Shown here one piece after another: positions 50,730 to 56,924 of a stretch of DNA of 56,924 nucleotides. Position 1 is the stretch's first letter; each line of letters begins with the position of its first letter. Below the pieces are notes generated by a model. It was not told the DNA's origin, did not search any database, and saw only the letters and a program-made list of their open reading frames with translations. The translations under genes were made by a program, and so were the position numbers. This DNA comes from Thiomicrorhabdus heinhorstiae (GTDB taxonomy: Bacteria; Pseudomonadota; Gammaproteobacteria; Thiomicrospirales; Thiomicrospiraceae): the NCBI RefSeq assembly GCF_013391765.2, contig NZ_JACBGI020000014.1, positions 1 to 56,924 of the forward strand, written 5' to 3'.

Positions 50730-51608
50730 GTGTTTAAAGGCAGTATGGTGGCTTTGGTTACGCCGATGTTAGAGGATGAATCCGTTGATTTCACTTCGCT
50801 GGAAAAGTTGCTGGAGTTCCATATTGCGGAAAAGACCGATGCAATCGTCGCGGTAGGTACGACCGGTGAATCGGCTACTCTGGATTTTGAAGAGCACTGC
50901 GAAGTCGTACGCTTCGTGGTTGAAAAGGTGAACGGACGCGTTCCGGTGATTGCCGGAACCGGGGCTAATTCGACTCAGGAAGCGATAGAGTTGACTCAGT
51001 GCGCCAAGGATGCCGGTGCGGATGCCTGTTTGCTGGTAACCCCTTACTATAATAAGCCGACGCAAGAAGGCTTGTATCGTCACTACAAGAAAATTGCCGA
51101 AACGGTCGATATTCCGCAAATCCTATACAATGTGCCGGGACGTACCGCTTGCGACCTTCTTCCTGAAACGGTGATTCGTTTGTCCGAAATCCCGAATATT
51201 ATCGGGATTAAAGAAGCGACCGGTGATATTAGCCGGGTAGCGAAAATCAAGGCTGGAGCCGGGGAAGATTTCGATCTTTATACCGGTGATGATGCGTCGG
51301 CGGTCGACTTTATTCTCGCAGGCGGTCACGGTGGAATTTCGGTGACGGCGAATGTTACTCCGAGAATATTGCACGAAGTTTATGCCGCAGCCTTGGCGGG
51401 TGATGAAAAAACCGCCCGTGAACTGGATGCTCCATTACAGGCATTGCACAAAGATTTGTTCGTCGAGTCGAATCCGATTCCTGTGAAATGGGCTGTTTCC
51501 CAAATGGGATTCTGCGGCGAAGCGATTCGCCTGCCGTTGACGCCTCTTTCCGAAGCGGCTCAACCGGTTGTCAGACAAGCTATGGAACAAGCGGGTATCA
51601 AACTGTAA
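50730..51608 (+). CDS. dapA: 4-hydroxy-tetrahydrodipicolinate synthase
   Basis: DapA condenses pyruvate with aspartate semialdehyde, the first step toward diaminopimelate and lysine. The 292-residue protein aligns with E. coli residue by residue: Schiff-base Lys161 (IIGIKEATGD), Tyr133 (ILYNVPGRT), Arg138 and the GTTGES loop (43-48). The start is GTG 50730, 9 nt after GGAG; MFKGSMVALVTP matches the E. coli N-terminus. bamC follows after 48 bp, as in E. coli, and one terminator ends both. Confidence 0.97.
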   Translation: MFKGSMVALVTPMLEDESVDFTSLEKLLEFHIAEKTDAIVAVGTTGESATLDFEEHCEVVRFVVEKVNGRVPVIAGTGANSTQEAIELTQCAKDAGADACLLVTPYYNKPTQEGLYRHYKKIAETVDIPQILYNVPGRTACDLLPETVIRLSEIPNIIGIKEATGDISRVAKIKAGAGEDFDLYTGDDASAVDFILAGGHGGISVTANVTPRILHEVYAAALAGDEKTARELDAPLQALHKDLFVESNPIPVKWAVSQMGFCGEAIRLPLTPLSEAAQPVVRQAMEQAGIKL

Positions 51609-51656
51609 TAATTTGAGCGCCTTCCAATTTAATTTTTTAACAAAGGTTTAGCGTTT

Positions 51657-52793
51657 ATGCGCCTCCAATCAAAAGCATTACTGATTTCTTCCTCTCTTAT
51701 CCTCGTCAATTTAAGTGGTTGTTCAACAATCTCCGGCCTTTTCGGTGGCGGAGATGAGAACTACCGCGATACTCAAGGCCAGATCGTAGAAAATTTGGAA
51801 ATGCCGCCAAATCTTTTCAGCCCTGCTAAAGAGCAGAGCAAAATGTCGATGGCTTTGGCAAAAGCGGAGCGCAATGCGGAAATTATGCAGGCGCAAGCGA
51901 ATAAAATTCCTTCCTACGCCGCCCAAGGCATTTCAATCGGTTCCAACTTGTCGGAGCGATGGTTGCAAATCGATTCGATGGAAGCCGATAAGGCATGGGA
52001 TGCATTGTTGCATTTCTTCGAAAGCCAAGGTTTTGATATCGCTGAACAGCGTAAAGACATCGGTGTCATTAAAACGACCTATAAAAAACGTGCCGAGATC
52101 GTACCTAAATCGGAATTCGGTCCGATTACCCGTATGTTGAATGCCTGGCGTCCGGAAGTGGCCGATGGTGCTTTGGACAAATTTATCGCTCGTATGGAAG
52201 CGGAAAACGGTCAGGTTCGCATCTATATCAATCACCATATGATGTTCACTAATGCTGCGAAGCAGGTTACCGGTTCCGAAGACGAGGCGAGTACCGATAC
52301 TTACCGTGTTCTGCCATATAGCCCGGTGATGGAGGCAGAAGAGCTGTATCAGGCGATGGTGTTCTTCGGCAGCAGTAAAGAGCAGGCGATGAGCCAGATT
52401 GAATCAACCGAAAACATGGTTGAAATTGAAGGCGGTCACGAGTTCGACGGTTTGATTCTTTTGGCCGGAATGGAACAGAGCTGGAACTATCTGCAATCGA
52501 CCGTGTACCGTGCGGATTGGACGATCGAAAAGCTGGATACCAATAAGAAAACTTTGTGGGTGAATGTACCTGAAACCTTGCGCGAGTCCGAAGGACTGCT
52601 TTCTAAACTGGCTTTCTGGAAATCATCTTCTAAAAAAGCGTTGCCGAAACAGCTGTTATTGCGATTGAACGACTATAAAGACGACGCGCAAAAAACTCTG
52701 TTGGAAGTCGATGTACCGGAGGGTGTGACACCTTTAACCGTCGAACAACGCCGTTATGTATTTGAAAGTCTGGGATTATTAGGAAAACGCTAA
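51657..52793 (+). CDS. bamC: Outer membrane assembly lipoprotein BamC
   Basis: BamC is an accessory lipoprotein of the BAM complex that inserts outer-membrane proteins. The 378-residue protein has a signal peptide with lipobox LSGC (Cys22). After it come a flexible section with the BamC phrase YRDTQGQIVENLEMPPNL, and two globular helix-grip domains (about 95-215 and 255-375, starting SERWLQIDSMEADKAWDALLHFF and ILLAGMEQSWNYLQ). The dapA-bamC order is conserved with E. coli. A terminator follows before purL. Confidence 0.9.
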   Translation: MRLQSKALLISSSLILVNLSGCSTISGLFGGGDENYRDTQGQIVENLEMPPNLFSPAKEQSKMSMALAKAERNAEIMQAQANKIPSYAAQGISIGSNLSERWLQIDSMEADKAWDALLHFFESQGFDIAEQRKDIGVIKTTYKKRAEIVPKSEFGPITRMLNAWRPEVADGALDKFIARMEAENGQVRIYINHHMMFTNAAKQVTGSEDEASTDTYRVLPYSPVMEAEELYQAMVFFGSSKEQAMSQIESTENMVEIEGGHEFDGLILLAGMEQSWNYLQSTVYRADWTIEKLDTNKKTLWVNVPETLRESEGLLSKLAFWKSSSKKALPKQLLLRLNDYKDDAQKTLLEVDVPEGVTPLTVEQRRYVFESLGLLGKR

Positions 52794-52805
52794 ACCGGCT
52801 TAAAA

Positions 52806-52837
52806 TTGCCCTCCTTGATTGAGGGCTTTGTTTTTTT
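52806..52837 (+). terminator. Terminator of dapA-bamC
   Basis: GCCCTC (52808-52813) pairs with GAGGGC (52821-52826) over a 7-nt loop, followed by TTTG and seven T. The open frame upstream of purL passes through it, which supports the later purL start. Confidence 0.85.
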
Positions 52838-52854
52838 CGAAAGGACAAAAAACT

Positions 52855-55800
52855 ATGCAAATTATTTGGGGAAATCCCGCGCATTCTGCGTACCGTCTAA
52901 ATCAGTTATTAAACAAACTGCAAGCTGTTGCGACTATTAGCGATGTTCAGTCTCAGTTTGTTTATTTTGTCGACACTTCTGCTGATTTAAACGCCGATGA
53001 AATCGCTCGACTGAATACTTTGTTGAACAAAGACGCCGCCGATAAGAGTGGTGAATTAGGTGCCGACAGCTGTATTGTTACCCCTCGTATCGGAACGATT
53101 TCTCCTTGGTCGTCTAAAGCGACAGACATCACTCATACCTGCGGTATCGACACCGTATTGCGTATCGAACGCGGGATTGTTTACCACTTTTCAGGTGCTA
53201 AAGCCGAAGATAAATCTGCATTAGAAGCTGTCGTCCACGACCGTATGATGGAAACGGTGAGTCATGATTTTGATTCACTGGAAAACCTGTTCTCGCATCA
53301 GTCGCCTAAGCCGATGACAACCGTAGATGTGCTAGGTGGTGGTCGTGACGCTTTAGCTCTGGCCAACAAAGAGATGGGGCTGGCGCTTTCGGATGATGAA
53401 ATTGACTACCTGATTGATGCTTTCAACGGCCTTGGCCGTAATCCGGTTGATGCCGAACTGATGATGTTTGCACAGGCAAACTCGGAGCACTGCCGCCACA
53501 AAATTTTTAACGCCGACTGGACGATTGACGGCGAAGATAAGCCAAATTCACTGTTCGGTATGATCCGCAACACTTATCAGAAGAGCCCGGAAGGAGTTCT
53601 TTCCGCATACAGCGATAACGCAGCGGTAGTCGAAGGTGCGCAGGCAACGCGTTTCTTCCCGAATCCGAAAACTCGCAAGTACGAATTCTCCGAAGAACCG
53701 GTCCACTTCCAAATTAAGGTTGAAACCCATAACCACCCGACGGCCATCTCACCATGGCCGGGTGCGGCTACCGGTTCCGGAGGTGAAATCCGTGACGAAG
53801 GTGCGACAGGTCGTGGTTCCAAGCCAAAAGCCGGTCTGACCGGTTTCACGGTTTCCAACCTGAACATCCCTGGTTTTGAACAGCCTTGGGAAAAGCCATA
53901 TGGCAAGCCGGGTCGTATCGTTACGCCTATGGACATTATGATTGAAGGTCCTTTGGGTGCGGCGGCGTTTAACAACGAATTCGGTCGCCCTGCGATCAAC
54001 GGTTACTTCCGTACCTATGAAAACGCGCTAATCACCCACGATGGAGAAGAGATTCGCGGTTATCACAAGCCGATTATGTTGGCCGGTGGTCTGGGTAGTA
54101 TTCGTGAAATGCATATCCAAAAAGGTGATATTCCGGTTGGCGCTAAGCTGGTGATTCTGGGTGGCCCTGCAATGTTGATCGGTCTTGGCGGCGGTGCCGC
54201 ATCATCGGTTGAGACCGGTTCCGGTTCGGAAGCGCTGGATTTTGCTTCGGTACAACGTGAAAACCCGGAAATGGAACGTCGCGCACAAGAAGTTATCGAC
54301 CGTTGTACTTACCTTGGTGAAGATTCACCAATCGCATCTATTCATGACGTGGGAGCAGGTGGTATCTCGAATGCGTTCCCTGAGTTGGTAAATGATGCCG
54401 GTAAAGGTGGGAAAATTGATCTACGTTCGGTGCCAAATGACGAACCGGGTATGTCGCCGATGGAAATCTGGTCGAACGAATCGCAGGAGCGCTATGTCAT
54501 TGCCGTTTACCCGGACAAGATTGATCAGTTTGTCGAAATCTGTAAGCGTGAGCGTGCGATCTATGCCATCGTCGGCGAAGCGACTAAAGAACAAGAATTG
54601 GTTGTTAACGATACCGTATTCGAAAACAATCCGGTGGATATGCCGCTAAACGTACTGCTTGGTAAGCCGCCTAAGATGCACCGTACCGCAGAAACGCGTT
54701 CTATCCCACAGGCTGGTTTTGAAACCGCTAATCTGGATTTGAACGAAGTTGCCGAGCGTCTAATGAAATTGCCGACGATTGCATCGAAGAGCTTCCTTAT
54801 CACGATTGGTGACCGTACCATCACGGGTATGGTAACGCGTGATCAGATGGTTGGCCCTTGGCAGGTTCCGGTAGCCAACGCGGGTATTACCGCATCTGAC
54901 TACAATGGTTACACTGGTGAAGCGATGGCATCCGGTGAGCGTCCTCCGGTGGCACTAATTAACCCTAAAGCATCTGCACGTCTGTCGATTGCCGAAGCGA
55001 TTACCAATATTGCCTGTGCGAAAATCGGCAAAATGTCGGATATTAAGATTTCTGCGAACTGGATGGCCGCAGCGGGCCATCCGGGTGAAGACTCCGCGCT
55101 TTACGATGCGGTTGAAACCGTTGGTCTAGAGTTATGTCCGGCTCTGGGTATCGCGGTTCCAGTTGGTAAAGACTCCATGTCGATGAAGACGGTTTGGAAA
55201 GAAGGTGACGAAGACAAAGCGGTTATCTCGCCAATGTCACTGAACATTACGACTTTCGCGCCAGTAGAAGATGTGCGTAAAACGGTAACGCCTCAGTTGC
55301 GCACTGATCTGGGTGATACTGAACTATTGGTTATCGACCTGGGTAAAGGGCAAAACCGTATTGGTGCAAGCTGCTTGGCACAGGTTTATGGTCAGGTCGG
55401 TGAAAATACTGCTGATCTGGATTCTGCTGACGACCTACTAAACCTGTTCAATGCAACACAAGGACTAATGGCTGACGATAAAATTGTTGCTTACCATGAC
55501 CGTGCTGATGGTGGCCTGTTGGTCACTCTGGCGGAAATGGCATTTGCCGGTCACACCGGTATTAAGGTAGATATTTCTGCTCTGGGTTCGGAACCGGTTG
55601 CGGCTCTGTGTGCCGAAGAAGTCGGTGTGGTTTTGCAGGTTAAGTCTGCAGACAAAGCAGCGGTAGAAGCCGTGCTTGCGGCAAATAACTTGTCTGAGAT
55701 GTCACACTTTATCGGTTCGGTTTCTTCTGACGATGCAATCTCGATTTCTGCAAACGGTGCGGAAATCTTCAATATGCCGCGTAAGCAATTACAGAAGTGG

Positions 55801-56724
55801 TGGACCGAAACTTCTTACCGTATGCAGGCGATTCGTGACAACGAAGATTGTGCGAAGCAGGAATTCAATGCCATCGATAATGATGCCAATACTGAAATCA
55901 ACCCGGTGGTTACTTTCGATATTAATGATGACATTACCGCTGAGTTTGCTGATGCGCCTCGTCCAAAAGTGGCGATTCTGCGCGAACAGGGCGTGAATGG
56001 TCAGCAAGAGATGGCGGCGGCATTTACTAAAGCCGGTTTCGATGCAATTGACGTTCATATGAGCGATGTGCTGTCCGGTGAAGTCGACTTTGCAGACTTC
56101 CGTGGTCTGGTTGCTTGTGGTGGTTTCTCATATGGTGACGTACTGGGTGCCGGTCGCGGTTGGGCGAACTCAATCTTGTTCAACGACACTGCACGTACGA
56201 CTTTTGAGAATTTCTTCCAGCGTGAAGATACCTTCTCTCTAGGTGTTTGTAACGGTTGTCAGATGCTGTCAAACCTAAAAGAGATTATCCCGGGTGCGGA
56301 AAATTGGCCGACATTTGTGCGTAACACTTCCGAGCAGTTTGAAGCGCGTTTCTCGCAAGTTCAAATCGAAGAGTCACCATCTATCTTATTAAAAGGTATG
56401 GCGGGTACCCGTATCCCTGTTGCAGTTGCACATGGTGAAGGACGTATGGACTTTGGTACAGGTGATGCATCACAAGTTGAGGGTCTGGTTGGTGTACGTT
56501 ACGTGGATGCGCAAGGAAATCCGACCGAAGCATATCCATTCAACCCGAACGGTACGGCAAACGGTATGACGGGACTGACCACCCCTGACGGCCGAGTCAC
56601 GATTATGATGCCGCACCCTGAACGTGTATTCCGTGCAGTGCAGAACTCTTGGCACCCTGACGAATGGCAGGAAGATGCACCGTGGATGAGACTATTCCGC
56701 AACGCGCGTAAGTGGGTTGGCTAG
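52855..56724 (+). CDS. purL: Phosphoribosylformylglycinamidine synthase (large, single chain)
   Basis: PurL converts FGAR, glutamine and ATP to FGAM, the step before PurM. The 1289-residue protein is the single-chain form (E. coli 1295). It has the N-terminal PurS-like part (1-about 140), two AIR-synthetase-like halves ([30 protein letters not shown]), and a C-terminal glutaminase domain with the nucleophile Cys in LGVCNGCQM and the His-Glu pair in [12 protein letters not shown] 52855 has AAGGA 9 nt upstream; the 12-codon extension lies in the bamC terminator. Codon use in the second half seems similar to the first; there is no sign of fusion or break. Confidence 0.97.
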   Translation: MQIIWGNPAHSAYRLNQLLNKLQAVATISDVQSQFVYFVDTSADLNADEIARLNTLLNKDAADKSGELGADSCIVTPRIGTISPWSSKATDITHTCGIDTVLRIERGIVYHFSGAKAEDKSALEAVVHDRMMETVSHDFDSLENLFSHQSPKPMTTVDVLGGGRDALALANKEMGLALSDDEIDYLIDAFNGLGRNPVDAELMMFAQANSEHCRHKIFNADWTIDGEDKPNSLFGMIRNTYQKSPEGVLSAYSDNAAVVEGAQATRFFPNPKTRKYEFSEEPVHFQIKVETHNHPTAISPWPGAATGSGGEIRDEGATGRGSKPKAGLTGFTVSNLNIPGFEQPWEKPYGKPGRIVTPMDIMIEGPLGAAAFNNEFGRPAINGYFRTYENALITHDGEEIRGYHKPIMLAGGLGSIREMHIQKGDIPVGAKLVILGGPAMLIGLGGGAASSVETGSGSEALDFASVQRENPEMERRAQEVIDRCTYLGEDSPIASIHDVGAGGISNAFPELVNDAGKGGKIDLRSVPNDEPGMSPMEIWSNESQERYVIAVYPDKIDQFVEICKRERAIYAIVGEATKEQELVVNDTVFENNPVDMPLNVLLGKPPKMHRTAETRSIPQAGFETANLDLNEVAERLMKLPTIASKSFLITIGDRTITGMVTRDQMVGPWQVPVANAGITASDYNGYTGEAMASGERPPVALINPKASARLSIAEAITNIACAKIGKMSDIKISANWMAAAGHPGEDSALYDAVETVGLELCPALGIAVPVGKDSMSMKTVWKEGDEDKAVISPMSLNITTFAPVEDVRKTVTPQLRTDLGDTELLVIDLGKGQNRIGASCLAQVYGQVGENTADLDSADDLLNLFNATQGLMADDKIVAYHDRADGGLLVTLAEMAFAGHTGIKVDISALGSEPVAALCAEEVGVVLQVKSADKAAVEAVLAANNLSEMSHFIGSVSSDDAISISANGAEIFNMPRKQLQKWWTETSYRMQAIRDNEDCAKQEFNAIDNDANTEINPVVTFDINDDITAEFADAPRPKVAILREQGVNGQQEMAAAFTKAGFDAIDVHMSDVLSGEVDFADFRGLVACGGFSYGDVLGAGRGWANSILFNDTARTTFENFFQREDTFSLGVCNGCQMLSNLKEIIPGAENWPTFVRNTSEQFEARFSQVQIEESPSILLKGMAGTRIPVAVAHGEGRMDFGTGDASQVEGLVGVRYVDAQGNPTEAYPFNPNGTANGMTGLTTPDGRVTIMMPHPERVFRAVQNSWHPDEWQEDAPWMRLFRNARKWVG

Positions 56725-56732
56725 AAACGTCT

Positions 56733-56814
56733 AAGGCTCGTTAGCTGTTTGTTGGAGGTTTTGTCAAAAGTTGTCCTATTTGACAGAAACTCCTGATCTG
56801 ACCTGACGAGCTTT
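56733..56814. repeat. Large two-part inverted repeat after purL
   Basis: An outer pair (AAGGCTCGTTAG, 56733-56744, with CTGACGAGCTTT, 56803-56814) and an inner pair (56754-56768 with 56779-56793, 14 of 15 pairs, 10-nt loop) fold this stretch into a long, bulged hairpin of about 82 nt. It lies just after purL and is followed by TTTATTTC, so it may act as its terminator or as a mobile-type palindromic element. No gene is seen to the window end. Confidence 0.55.
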
Positions 56815-56924
56815 ATTTCATTATCAAGAAAAGATCTATGCTGTAGTGAAATTTGTTTCGATCTTCAGTATTTGGTCTTTTTGATAGTAGGGCCGCAAAG
56901 ACAAGAAGGTTTTTAGTATTAGAA

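Noticed and set aside
50509-50772. 87-codon plus-strand frame before dapA
   Set aside because: It overlaps the dapA promoter and start in another frame and lacks a ribosome site.
1-56924. CRISPR arrays, insertion sequences, prophage or tRNA genes
   Set aside because: I found no regularly spaced repeats, transposase or integrase, phage structural gene, or cloverleaf in the window.

Overview
This window looks like a chromosomal core segment of a gammaproteobacterium. Two gene orders match E. coli: fau - 6S RNA - zapA facing ygfB - pepP - ubiH - ubiI, and dapA - bamC. A DUF2066 gene leads into hda, with purM-purN facing away. The many TlpA-type thioredoxins, a CbbR/YeiE-like LysR regulator, a copper route for an oxidase and the absence of any mobile DNA fit a sulfur- or hydrogen-oxidising lineage near Thiomicrospira, Hydrogenovibrio or Thiomicrorhabdus. 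That placement is inference from protein style only. I see no insertion sequence, prophage, CRISPR array, tRNA or rRNA.

Layout. 0.1-2.4 kb: a minus-strand operon of four uncharacterised genes (small lipoprotein, glutamine-rich secreted protein, DUF6502, DUF5666 lipoprotein), with a good sigma-70 promoter bracketed by two near-identical 21-bp operators. 2.6-8.5 kb: hrpB, then hemL, thiE, a TlpA thioredoxin and rpiA. 8.7-12.7 kb: a copper region with a Met/Cys-bearing secreted protein, PCu(A)C with a four-unit MKCGGQ tail, SCO1 and an OprC-type TonB receptor. 13-19 kb: ilvA, a GshB-like ATP-grasp, dcd, a DUF3108 protein, purN and purM. 19-25 kb: DUF2066, hda, then an operon of two secreted thioredoxins, a TolC-like channel, a minimal periplasmic adaptor, a small membrane-associated protein and a PilZ-like protein, facing a GAF/HD-GYP protein.

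26-35 kb: rbgA, ndh, proS, DUF2062, CHAD and AsmA. 35-41 kb: dgt, queG, tsaE, an amidase and fau. 41-47.4 kb: 6S RNA, zapA, ygfB, pepP, ubiH, ubiI and a K+ channel coupled to the ubiquinone genes. 47.5-56.9 kb: a LysR regulator, PIN-PhoH ATPase, a PrxQ-type peroxiredoxin, dapA, bamC, purL and a large inverted repeat.

How the genes work together. Purine synthesis is represented by purN, purM and purL, and nucleotide pool control by dcd and dgt. Haem, thiamine, isoleucine, lysine, folate and ubiquinone steps are scattered between them. The copper set could carry copper from the outer membrane (OprC) through the periplasm (PCu(A)C, SCO1) to a Cu-A or cbb3 oxidase encoded elsewhere. The most promising uncharacterised systems are the 0.1-2.4 kb operon, the copper region with its Cys/Met tail, and the thioredoxin/TolC/mini-adaptor operon.
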